A stretch of DNA of 7,829 bases from Chitinophagaceae bacterium UBA2791 (GCA_002352105.1 DEHV01000004.1:5863-13691); one strand, 5' to 3'; counted from the stretch's first letter, positions 1-6,172 are shown. Made by a program: numbers and translations. Notes: generated from the sequence alone by a model not told the origin.

Positions 1-293
1 GCATTGAGCTTTTTACAGCTATACGCAAATCCCTGGGCATGATTACCCGCGCTGGCGCAAACCACGCCCTGCCGGAGCTGCTCGGGAGAAAGGCTGCTCA
101 TCATATTGTAAGCGCCCCGGATTTTATAGGACCTCGCCACCTGGAGGTCTTCCCGCTTCAAAAAAACATTACACTGGTACTTCTTAGAAAGCGCCTGGTT
201 ATAGGAAAGCGGGGTACGGCTTACAATATCTTTGAGTTGGTCGGCGGCCTTGTCAAAATCCATAGCAAAGCCATAATACGTATGCGCATCCAT
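1..293 (-). CDS. ilvA: Threonine dehydratase (threonine ammonia-lyase), N-terminal part, runs off the left edge
   Basis: PLP enzyme that deaminates L-threonine to 2-oxobutanoate, the committed step to isoleucine. I translated the reverse strand by hand. It gives 97 full codons starting MDAHTYYGFAMDF, then RTPL, the PLP-lysine region KREDLQ..RSYKIRGAYN (Lys about residue 57) and the Gly/Asn loop ASAGNHAQG (about 80-88). These are hallmarks of fold-type II threonine dehydratases. The C-terminal part, including any ACT-type regulatory domain, is outside the window, so isoleucine feedback control cannot be judged. I chose the ATG at 293. In-frame ATGs also exist at 329 and 326 (adding MMACAPFLNLSN) and at 263, but 293 gives the usual family N-terminus and has an A/T-rich upstream. 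The gene lies 145 bp after ilvC on the same strand with no convincing terminator between them, so it is probably the next gene of the operon. Confidence 0.93.
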   Translation of the reverse strand, partial: MDAHTYYGFAMDFDKAADQLKDIVSRTPLSYNQALSKKYQCNVFLKREDLQVARSYKIRGAYNMMSSLSPEQLRQGVVCASAGNHAQGFAYSCKKLN

Positions 294-438
294 GTTAGAT
301 AGATTTAAAAAAGGCGCGCAAGCCATCATCAGACAATCTATTACGATATCTGTTAAGCGTTCGCCGTAACGACCGCTAAGGTTCCGGGTGAAAAGAGATC
401 AATAAACCGGCATTAAACATTTCTTGCCGAAACAAAGC

Positions 439-1497
439 CTATTTAACCGGTTTCTGGTTTTCGGGTCTGAGGCTTCTCACCGTCTTACCCGCCTGCCAGA
501 GTTCGCTCTCATGCAATTCTTTCAGCTCCAACTCCAGTTTCTCCCGGTAATCGGGTTTGCTGTTGCTTTCGATGGAGCGGGCCGCTTCCTTGCCTGCGGC
601 TACGCTTTCGTATAGTTCGGTGAAAACAGGGAGCGTGGCGTCGCGGAATTTCTTCCACCAGTCGAGCGCCCCGCGCTGCGCGGTCGTAGAGCAATTGGCA
701 TACATCCAGTCCATCCCGTTCTCCGCCACCAGGGGCATGAGCGATTGCGTCAGCTCTTCCACCGTTTCGTTGAACGCTTCGGAAGGGGTATGGCCTTTTT
801 TGCGGAGCACTTCATACTGTGCGGCGAAGATGCCCTGTATGGCGCCCATCAATGTTCCTCTTTCGCCGGTAAGATCGCTGTATACTTCTTTCTTAAAATT
901 GGTTTCAAACAAGTAACCGCTGCCCACGGCGATACCCAGGGCGATCACCCTGTCGAACGCCTTGCCGGTAGCATCCTGGAAAATTGCATAGCTGCTATTC
1001 AACCCGCGGCCCTGCAGGAACATCCTTCTTAAGGAAGTGCCCGAGCCCTTAGGCGCCACAAGGATCACGTCTACGTCGGCAGGCGGAACGATGCCGGTCT
1101 GATCGTTATACGTAATGCCAAACCCATGGGAGAAATACAATGCCTTTCCTTTGGTAAGATGTTTTTTAACGGTAGGCCATAACTGGATCTGCGCAGCGTC
1201 GCTGAGCAGATAACATATAATGGTTCCTTTCTGCAAGGCTTCTTCGATATCAAACAATGATTCGCCCGGAACAAATCCATCTGCAACGGCTTTATCCCAT
1301 GACTTTGAATTTTTCCGCTGACCAACGATTACGTTGATGCCATTGTCTTTCTGGTTCAGCGCCTGGCCCGGGCCCTGAACGCCATAACCAATAACTGCCA
1401 CTACTTCGTCTTTCAATACCTGCTGCGCCTTTGCCAATGGGAATTCCTCGCGAGTTACGACGTTCTCTTCAACGCCGCCGAAATTTAATTTTGCCAT
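439..1497 (-). CDS. ilvC: Ketol-acid reductoisomerase (acetohydroxy acid isomeroreductase)
   Basis: Mg2+- and NAD(P)H-dependent enzyme that isomerises and reduces 2-acetolactate and 2-aceto-2-hydroxybutyrate to the dihydroxy acids used by IlvD. It has 352 residues. The N-terminal Rossmann domain carries GYGVQGPG (about 37-44) and the cofactor-specificity loop GQRKNSKS (about 59-66). His124 sits in SHGF. The knotted C-terminal domain has the metal/substrate residues Asp208 and Glu212 (SDLTGERG), Glu244 and Glu248 (NETVEELT) and Ser270 (CSTTAQRG). No expected catalytic residue is missing. The length is that of a short-form enzyme, but the sequence from SGTSLRR to the C-terminal LRPENQ resembles, from memory, fungal mitochondrial Ilv5 more than E. 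coli IlvC, as is usual in Bacteroidota. It starts 74 bp after ilvN across an A/C-rich, apparently unstructured spacer with no Shine-Dalgarno sequence, and ends TAG. Confidence 0.97.
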   Translation of the reverse strand: MAKLNFGGVEENVVTREEFPLAKAQQVLKDEVVAVIGYGVQGPGQALNQKDNGINVIVGQRKNSKSWDKAVADGFVPGESLFDIEEALQKGTIICYLLSDAAQIQLWPTVKKHLTKGKALYFSHGFGITYNDQTGIVPPADVDVILVAPKGSGTSLRRMFLQGRGLNSSYAIFQDATGKAFDRVIALGIAVGSGYLFETNFKKEVYSDLTGERGTLMGAIQGIFAAQYEVLRKKGHTPSEAFNETVEELTQSLMPLVAENGMDWMYANCSTTAQRGALDWWKKFRDATLPVFTELYESVAAGKEAARSIESNSKPDYREKLELELKELHESELWQAGKTVRSLRPENQKPVK

Positions 1498-1571
1498 GAT
1501 TTGATGGTTTTACTAAGCGTGTTTTTGTGTTTGTGCTGATGATTGTTGTTTATGATTACTGGAAGCTAATG

Positions 1572-2183
1572 TTACATGGTAAAGATCTCGTCGCTCTGAT
1601 TCAGGAATTCATTTCCCACCACTTCTTCGGTTTTGGGCTCGGCCTGCTCAAATTCTTTCAGTTTGTCGTGAAAGCCCCTGCTGGCCTTGGTGATCGCCAC
1701 CCTTGCGCTGCGGACAAATTCAATCAATCCGTATGGTTCAAAAAAACGGACCAGCCTGTCTGTTTCCTCGCGGTGCCCGGAAGTTTCAAAAATGGTATAA
1801 TCTTTCCTGATCACTACAGCCCTGGCGCCATATTCGCGGAGCAGTCTTTCCACCTTTATCTTTTCGGCAATTTCATCGGTCGACACCTTATACAGCGCCA
1901 GCTCCTGCCAAACGATCTCTTCATTGTTATTAAAGCGGGCCTTTAATACGCCAACCTGTTTTTCTATCTGTCTTACCAGCTTGCCCACTACGTCTTCCGA
2001 TTCATTGATCACGATAGTAAAGCGGTGAATGCCGGGTATTTCAGAGGGAGAGGTATTGAGGCTTTCGATATTTATCTTTCTCCTGGAAAAAATGATCGCG
2101 ATACGGTTCAGCAAACCGATATGGTTTTCCGAATGAACCGTAATGGTATATTCCTGTTTCATATTAGGAAGTTGTGTTGTCAT
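1572..2183 (-). CDS. ilvN: Acetolactate synthase, small (regulatory) subunit
   Basis: Regulatory subunit of acetohydroxyacid synthase. In this family it binds the catalytic IlvB subunit, raises its activity and confers valine feedback inhibition. The 203 residues begin with an ACT domain (about 11-85: YTITVHSENHIGLLNRIAII, then INIESLN, then IHRFTIVI). The loop NHIGLLNR is the likely effector-binding turn. A second domain (about 90-170) follows, containing VWQELALYKV and RFFEPYGLIEF-type segments of the small-subunit C-terminal fold. The last 30 or so residues form an acidic tail. The ATG at 2183 lies 12 bp after the ilvB stop. An alternative ATG at 2162 (residue 8, MKQEYTITV) would start right at the ACT domain and matches many relatives as I remember them, so the first seven residues are uncertain. 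Tight spacing with ilvB implies co-expression of the two subunits. Confidence 0.95.
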   Translation of the reverse strand: MTTQLPNMKQEYTITVHSENHIGLLNRIAIIFSRRKINIESLNTSPSEIPGIHRFTIVINESEDVVGKLVRQIEKQVGVLKARFNNNEEIVWQELALYKVSTDEIAEKIKVERLLREYGARAVVIRKDYTIFETSGHREETDRLVRFFEPYGLIEFVRSARVAITKASRGFHDKLKEFEQAEPKTEEVVGNEFLNQSDEIFTM

Positions 2184-2195
2184 AATTGGTTAACG

Positions 2196-3935
2196 TTATT
2201 TTAATCTTATCTCCGCCACGCTGCAACCCTGGGGCACCATGGGAAATACGTTGTTTTCCTTTCCTACCATTACTTCCAGCAGGTAAGACCCTTGGTGGTT
2301 GAGCATGGTCTGCAGCGCGTCTCTCAGCTCTTCCCGCAGGGATATTTTTTTTCCGGATATGCCGTAGGAATTCGCCAGCATTACGAAATCGGGACTGGCT
2401 ATATTGACAAAGGAATAGCGCTTGTCGTTAAACAACTGTTGCCACTGCCTGACCATTCCCAGGAACTCGTTATTCAGGATCAGCAGCTTCACGTCTATCC
2501 CGCTTTGCATGATGGTGCCCAATTCCTGGATACACATCTGGAAACCGCCATCGCCGATAATGGCCACCACGGTCCTGTCGGGCGCGCCGAACTTCGCGCC
2601 TATGGCGGCGGGAAGAGCGAATCCCATCGTGCCTAATCCGCCGGAAGTGATATTGCTCCGGGTCTTGGCAAATTTTGCATAGCGGCAGGTCACCATCTGG
2701 TGCTGACCCACGTCGGTGACAATGATCGATTCGCCGCCGGTAAGTTCATTCAACACATTCACTACCTCGCCCATGGTCATGATGCCCGCTGTGGGGTGCA
2801 GCTCGTCATGGATCACCGCTTCGGTCTCCTGCGCCGTATAATTTTTAAATGTATTCACCCATTCGGTATGTTTTTTCTCCTGCACGAGCCGGGTAAGGAT
2901 GGGCAGCGTTTCTTTACAGTCGCCCCATACCGGCACGGCAGTCTTGACGTTTTTATCTATCTCCGCAGGATCAATATCAAGATGGATCACTTTGGCCTGC
3001 TTGGCATATTTATCGAGCCGACCGGTAACGCGGTCGTCAAACCGCATTCCAATAGCGATGAGCACATCGCATTCGTTGGTGAGCACATTAGGTCCATAGT
3101 TCCCGTGCATACCAAGCATGCCCACGTTCAGCGGGTGGTCGCTGGGAAGCGCGCTCAATCCAAGTATGGTCCATGCCGCAGGGATGCCCGATTTCTCAAT
3201 GAATTTTTTAAACTCCTCTTCTGCCTTGCCAAGAATAACTCCCTGCCCGAACAATACAAAAGGCTTTTTGGCCTCATTGATCAGTTTTGCCGCCTGTTCA
3301 ATATATTCTTTTCTTACCACCGGCTTAGGACGATAGCTGCGGATATGATTGCATGGTTTATACCCCTCGAAATCAAATTGCTGTATCTGCGCATTTTTAG
3401 CGATATCGATCAGCACCGGGCCCGGCCGTCCGCTTTTAGCGATATAAAATGCCTTGGCCAGCACGGCAGGTATCTCCGTAGCGTCGGTTACCTGGTAATT
3501 CCATTTGGTAACCGGCGTGGTGATATTGATCACATCGGTTTCCTGGAAGGCGTCGGTGCCGAGCAGGTGGGCAAACACCTGGCCGGTGATACAGACCAGC
3601 GGGGTGCTGTCGATCTGCGCGTCGGCCAGTCCCGTTACCAGGTTAGTAGCGCCGGGGCCGCTGGTGGCAAACACCACGCCCACTTTTCCTGAAGACCGGG
3701 CATATCCCTGCGCCGCATGGATGCCGCCTTGCTCATGACGCACCAATATATGTTTAATGCGATCCTGGTAATCATATAACGCATCATAAATAGGCATGAT
3801 CGCGCCGCCCGGATAACCAAATACGATTTCCACTCCTTCTGTGAGTAAAGATTCCAGAACGGCCTGGGAACCGCTGATCTGGGTGGCAGTCTGTGTTTCC
3901 TTAGCGGGTATCGCCGCTTCCTGTAATGTGCTCAT
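2196..3935 (-). CDS. ilvB: Acetolactate synthase, large (catalytic) subunit
   Basis: ThDP- and FAD-dependent enzyme that condenses pyruvate with pyruvate (valine/leucine branch) or with 2-oxobutanoate (isoleucine branch). Counting from the ATG at 3935 it has 579 residues. They show the N-terminal PYR domain with GYPGGAIMPIYDAL (about 40-53) and the ThDP-activating glutamate in RHEQ (Glu68), ATSGPGATNL (about 90-99), a central FAD-associated domain (about 200-340, with GMRFDDRVTG), and the C-terminal PP domain with the ThDP/Mg motif GDG(X24)NN (461-489) followed by GMVRQWQQ. The same frame reaches an ATG at 3995 that overlaps the ilvD stop as ATGA and would add 20 residues. I prefer 3935 because the extra segment (MSGSGACLKKQ...) is unlike family N-termini and 3935 has a typical A/T-rich Bacteroidota upstream. 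This leaves 56 bp after ilvD. Stop TAA at 2196, 12 bp before ilvN. Confidence 0.95.
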   Translation of the reverse strand: MSTLQEAAIPAKETQTATQISGSQAVLESLLTEGVEIVFGYPGGAIMPIYDALYDYQDRIKHILVRHEQGGIHAAQGYARSSGKVGVVFATSGPGATNLVTGLADAQIDSTPLVCITGQVFAHLLGTDAFQETDVINITTPVTKWNYQVTDATEIPAVLAKAFYIAKSGRPGPVLIDIAKNAQIQQFDFEGYKPCNHIRSYRPKPVVRKEYIEQAAKLINEAKKPFVLFGQGVILGKAEEEFKKFIEKSGIPAAWTILGLSALPSDHPLNVGMLGMHGNYGPNVLTNECDVLIAIGMRFDDRVTGRLDKYAKQAKVIHLDIDPAEIDKNVKTAVPVWGDCKETLPILTRLVQEKKHTEWVNTFKNYTAQETEAVIHDELHPTAGIMTMGEVVNVLNELTGGESIIVTDVGQHQMVTCRYAKFAKTRSNITSGGLGTMGFALPAAIGAKFGAPDRTVVAIIGDGGFQMCIQELGTIMQSGIDVKLLILNNEFLGMVRQWQQLFNDKRYSFVNIASPDFVMLANSYGISGKKISLREELRDALQTMLNHQGSYLLEVMVGKENNVFPMVPQGCSVAEIRLK

Positions 3936-3991
3936 GTTATAAAAATTATACTTCAAAAAAGTTTGTTTTTTTAGGCAGGCCCCGGAACCGC

Positions 3992-5674
3992 TCATTCATC
4001 GGTTACGCAGCCGTCTGCCGCCGTTTTCACCTGCCGGGCATATTTGTACAATATGCCATTCGAGGCCTTTAACGGCGGTTGCGTCCAGCCTTTTTTCCTT
4101 TCTGCTATTTCAGCGTCGCTAACGTGAAGGGTCATCTGCCGGTTGACGGCGTCGATGGTGATCCTGTCGTCATCCTTTACAAAGGCGATCAATCCTCCCT
4201 CATACGCTTCCGGGGTGATATGGCCGACGACAAACCCGTGGGTGCCGCCGCTGAACCGGCCATCCGTGATCAGGGCCACGGATTTACCCAGTCCGGCGCC
4301 GATGATGGCCGAAGTAGGCTTCAGCATTTCCGGCATGCCCGGCGCGCCCTTGGGGCCCACCTGGCGTATAACCACCACGTCTCCCGGCTGCACGCGACCG
4401 CTCCGGATGCCATTGATCAGTTCAAACTCCCCGTCAAACACCCGCGCCGGCCCTTCAAATTTTTCGCCTTCCTTGCCGGAGATCTTGGCTACGCTGCCGC
4501 CTTCCGCAAGATTGCCATAAAGGATCTGCAGATGGCCGGTTTGTTTCACCGGAGATTCCACCGGAAGGATGATCTTCTGCGCGTCGAAATCCAGGTCTTT
4601 TGCCGTTGCCAGGTTTTCCGCAAGCGTTTTGCCCGTAACGGTGAGGCAGTCGCCATGAAGGAATCCTTTTTTCAGTAGGTATTTCATCACGGCAGGGGTT
4701 CCACCATATTGATGAAGGTCCTGCATCAGGTATTTTCCGCTCGGCTTGAAATCCGCCAGCACGGGAACCCTGTTGCTCACCGCCTGGAAATCATCCTGCA
4801 TCAGCGAAAGGCCTACGCTTTTTGCCATCGCAATCAGGTGCAGCACCGCATTGGTGCTTCCCCCCATCGCCATCACCACGACGATCGCATTTTCAAATGC
4901 TTTGCGCGTCATGATATCGGAGGGCTTGATATCTTTTTCCAACAGGTTTCTGATCGCCTGACCTGCCTGGAGGCATTCCTGTTTTTTCTCCTCGCTCAGG
5001 GCCGGGTTAGAGGAAGAATAAGGGAGGCTCATGCCCATCGCTTCGATAGCGGAAGCCATAGTATTGGCGGTATACATACCTCCGCAGGCGCCCGCGCCCG
5101 GGCAGGACTGTTTAACGATATTCCTGAAATCTTCCTCGCTAAGCTGCCCGGCTATTTTCTGGCCCAGCGCCTCAAATGCCGATACGATGTTCAGGTCCTG
5201 CCCCTTATAATGTCCCGGCGCTATGGTGCCTCCATAAACCATGATAGAAGGACGGTTCAGGCGACCCATGGCCATGATGGACCCGGGCATGTTCTTGTCG
5301 CATCCGGGGAGAGCGATGAGCCCGTCGTAATATTGAGCGCCGCATACGGCTTCGATGGAATCGGCAATGATATCGCGGCTCACCAGGGAATACCGCATCC
5401 CGTCCGTTCCGTTGCTCATGCCGTCGCTCACGCCGATAGTATTAAAGATCAGTCCCACAAGTTCCGCATCCCATACGCCCTTCCTCACAATGGTCGACAA
5501 ATCGTTCAGGTGCATGTTACAGGTATTGCCCTCATAGCCCATGCTCACAATGCCTACCTGCGCTTTCTTAAGATCATCATCTGTTAAGCCAATGCCATAT
5601 AACATGGCTTGGGCCGCAGGCTGCGTTTCATCCTGCGTCATCGTTTTTGAATACTTGTTCAATGCTGTTGCCAT
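3992..5674 (-). CDS. ilvD: Dihydroxy-acid dehydratase
   Basis: Iron-sulfur enzyme that dehydrates 2,3-dihydroxy-isovalerate and 2,3-dihydroxy-3-methylvalerate to the 2-oxo acids that are transaminated to valine and isoleucine. It has 560 residues, normal for the family. The cluster-binding cysteines lie in GNTCN (Cys52), GCDKNMPG (Cys125) and GACGGMYTANTM (Cys197). The spacing is that of the three-Cys dehydratases usually carrying [2Fe-2S]. The Asp-Lys of GCDKN are the Mg-binding positions in homologues. GGSTNAVLH (about 271-279) and the C-terminal DGRFSGGTHG (about 471-480, with the likely catalytic serine) complete the family pattern. The start at 5674 gives ALNKYSKTMTQDETQPAAQAM, typical of Bacteroidota IlvD. 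It is the first structural gene after the Ile/Val leader and terminator, so it should be the first target of that attenuator. Its TGA overlaps an ATG in the ilvB frame. Confidence 0.97.
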   Translation of the reverse strand: MATALNKYSKTMTQDETQPAAQAMLYGIGLTDDDLKKAQVGIVSMGYEGNTCNMHLNDLSTIVRKGVWDAELVGLIFNTIGVSDGMSNGTDGMRYSLVSRDIIADSIEAVCGAQYYDGLIALPGCDKNMPGSIMAMGRLNRPSIMVYGGTIAPGHYKGQDLNIVSAFEALGQKIAGQLSEEDFRNIVKQSCPGAGACGGMYTANTMASAIEAMGMSLPYSSSNPALSEEKKQECLQAGQAIRNLLEKDIKPSDIMTRKAFENAIVVVMAMGGSTNAVLHLIAMAKSVGLSLMQDDFQAVSNRVPVLADFKPSGKYLMQDLHQYGGTPAVMKYLLKKGFLHGDCLTVTGKTLAENLATAKDLDFDAQKIILPVESPVKQTGHLQILYGNLAEGGSVAKISGKEGEKFEGPARVFDGEFELINGIRSGRVQPGDVVVIRQVGPKGAPGMPEMLKPTSAIIGAGLGKSVALITDGRFSGGTHGFVVGHITPEAYEGGLIAFVKDDDRITIDAVNRQMTLHVSDAEIAERKKGWTQPPLKASNGILYKYARQVKTAADGCVTDE

Positions 5675-5856
5675 CTACGTTTAATTTTTAGGAGCTGCTT
5701 TCGTTATTTTATTTTTTCGTCGCAATTCTTCCGGTCTCTCTGTTCTTCCCCTTGACTTTATCCTTCCTGTTCATCGTATTCCTGTATCTGTTTCCCCGGT
5801 CATTCCATTCCTTGCGTTCATTCGGCGCTTCCCCAGTTTACCTGTTTCGTTCCAAC
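5675..5856 (-). other. Purine-rich untranslated leader between attenuator and ilvD
   Basis: About 180 bases of presumed 5' leader RNA between the attenuator terminator and the ilvD ATG. A hand count gives roughly three quarters purines on the transcribed (minus) strand, with many GGAA, GAAC and AGGA blocks, in marked contrast to the coding regions. Such RNA would be largely unstructured. It contains no obvious hairpin, no further T run and no recognisable gene. Two tiny overlapping reading frames (5821-5771 and 5774-5709) occur here and are treated as a finding, not as genes. The last bases before ilvD (AAAAATTAAACGTAG) are A-rich without a Shine-Dalgarno sequence. Confidence 0.5.
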
Positions 5857-5881
5857 AAAAAACCCGCCTTTGGAGGCGGGT
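5857..5881 (-). terminator. Intrinsic terminator of the ilv attenuator
   Basis: Read on the minus strand, ACCCGCCT, loop CCAA, AGGCGGGT form a perfect 8-bp GC-rich stem (5881-5874 with 5869-5862). It is followed at once by a run of T (5862-5857), then GTTGG. The hairpin lies 27 nt after the stop codon of the Ile/Val leader peptide and about 180 bp before ilvD, the classic position for an attenuator terminator. Its 5' arm plus loop (5879-5871) is also complementary to the end of the leader gene, so it can be disrupted by an alternative pairing. Confidence 0.9.
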
Positions 5882-5924
5882 CGCTATATCGTTTTTTATT
5901 TTTTTACGTTAACATCCGCCTCCA
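5871..5924 (-). promoter_or_regulatory. Antiterminator pairing of the ilv attenuator
   Basis: On the minus strand, TGGAGGCGG (5924-5916), which encodes part of the Gly-Gly-Gly near the leader C-terminus, is exactly complementary over 9 bases to CCGCCTCCA (5879-5871). The latter is most of the terminator 5' arm plus loop. The two structures are mutually exclusive. The intervening 36 nt include the leader stop codon and an A-rich linker. Because the upstream partner ends 4 nt before the stop codon, a ribosome completing the peptide would cover it and let the terminator form. A ribosome stalled at the earlier Ile/Val codons would leave it free to antiterminate. I see no strong third (1:2) hairpin. 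Confidence 0.8.
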
Positions 5925-6010
5925 TGCATTGCAGGAATGATCACTACCACAATAATTATAACTATTGCAGAAGCGCTTACGATCAGATTATTTATTCCCT
6001 TACCCAACAT
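5909..6010 (-). CDS. Ile/Val-rich attenuator leader peptide
   Basis: A 33-residue reading frame, ATG at 6010 and TAA at 5909-5911. The peptide reads MLGKGINNLIVSASA, then an unbroken run of ten Ile/Val residues (16-25, IVIIIVVVII), then PAMHGGGC. Leucine occurs only at positions 2 and 9, so the sensor is tuned to isoleucine and valine, the products of the ilv genes that follow. An in-frame TAA four codons upstream and the absence of another nearby ATG fix this start. The position (17 nt after a promoter-like -7 box, 27 nt before an intrinsic terminator) and the pairing of its last codons with that terminator mark it as the leader of a translation-controlled attenuator. It could also be read as a one-span hydrophobic micropeptide, but the RNA pairing argues for regulation. 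The PAMHGGGC tail is partly dictated by the RNA pairing. Confidence 0.88.
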   Translation of the reverse strand: MLGKGINNLIVSASAIVIIIVVVIIPAMHGGGC

Positions 6011-6027
6011 ACTGGTTGCTTAAGGAG

Positions 6028-6058
6028 CGAATATACTGCCCGCTTTTCGAAATACAAA
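6028..6058 (-). promoter_or_regulatory. Candidate Bacteroidota-type promoter for the ilv leader
   Basis: On the minus strand TTTG (6058-6055) is followed after 19 nt by TATATTCG (6035-6028). This fits the Bacteroidota primary sigma pattern of TTTG/TTG near -33 and TAnnTTTG near -7, with one mismatch (C for T) in the -7 box. Transcription starting 5-7 nt further on would give a 5' leader of only about 10 nt before the peptide ATG at 6010. It would allow the ilv genes to be expressed separately from leuA-leuB. Confidence 0.55.
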
Positions 6059-6106
6059 GAACTTTTATTGCAACAAAGGATTTTTTTAGGATTTTATTTC
6101 GCGTAT

Positions 6107-6119
6107 CGCATTAAATGCG
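6107..6119. repeat. 13-bp palindrome upstream of the ilv promoter
   Basis: CGCAT-TAA-ATGCG is a perfect 5-bp inverted repeat with a 3-bp centre. It is flanked by a wider GCGT/ACGC pair (6101-6104 with 6125-6128). It lies about 50 bp upstream of the candidate -33 box, inside the leuB-ilvD gap. It could be an operator or a small hairpin in the leuB 3' end. There is no T run after it on the minus strand, so it does not look like a terminator. The function is unknown. Confidence 0.35.
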
Positions 6120-6152
6120 TTGCCACGCCTCAATTCATCGCTCCCTCATCAT

Positions 6153-6169
6153 GCCGCGCTCCCGCAGGC
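6153..6169 (-). other. GC-rich hairpin just after the leuB stop
   Basis: On the minus strand GCC-T-GCG, loop GGAG, CGCGGC gives a 6-bp GC stem with one bulged T, beginning 3 nt after the leuB stop codon. There is no following T run, so it is not a standard intrinsic terminator. It could serve as an mRNA 3' end block or pause between the leu and ilv halves. It is short enough to be chance. Confidence 0.25.
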
Positions 6170-6172
6170 TGT

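Noticed and set aside
294..438. Possible terminator or promoter between ilvC and ilvA
   Set aside because: Only weak 3-4-bp stems are present and no match to TAnnTTTG at a suitable spacing. The spacer is reported as having nothing supportable.
1498..1571. Regulatory element in the ilvN-ilvC spacer
   Set aside because: The 74 bp are A/C-rich on the minus strand with no hairpin or promoter match.
2700..3692. Long plus-strand open frame of 330 codons opposite ilvB
   Set aside because: It is antisense to a clearly conserved ilvB, has no recognisable domain and is rich in His/Arg/Phe as expected for a mirror frame of a GC-moderate gene.
4709..5587. Plus-strand open frame of 292 codons opposite ilvD
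   Set aside because: Same reason: complete antisense overlap with conserved ilvD and no family resemblance.
5752..5940. Plus-strand 62-codon frame with a hydrophobic start across the attenuator
   Set aside because: Its hydrophobic start is the complement of the purine-rich leader, and it runs through the terminator hairpin. The minus-strand attenuator explains this sequence better.
5675..6172. T-box or other riboswitch controlling ilvD
   Set aside because: No T-box bulge sequence or specifier stem is seen. The Ile/Val peptide with mutually exclusive hairpins accounts for the region.
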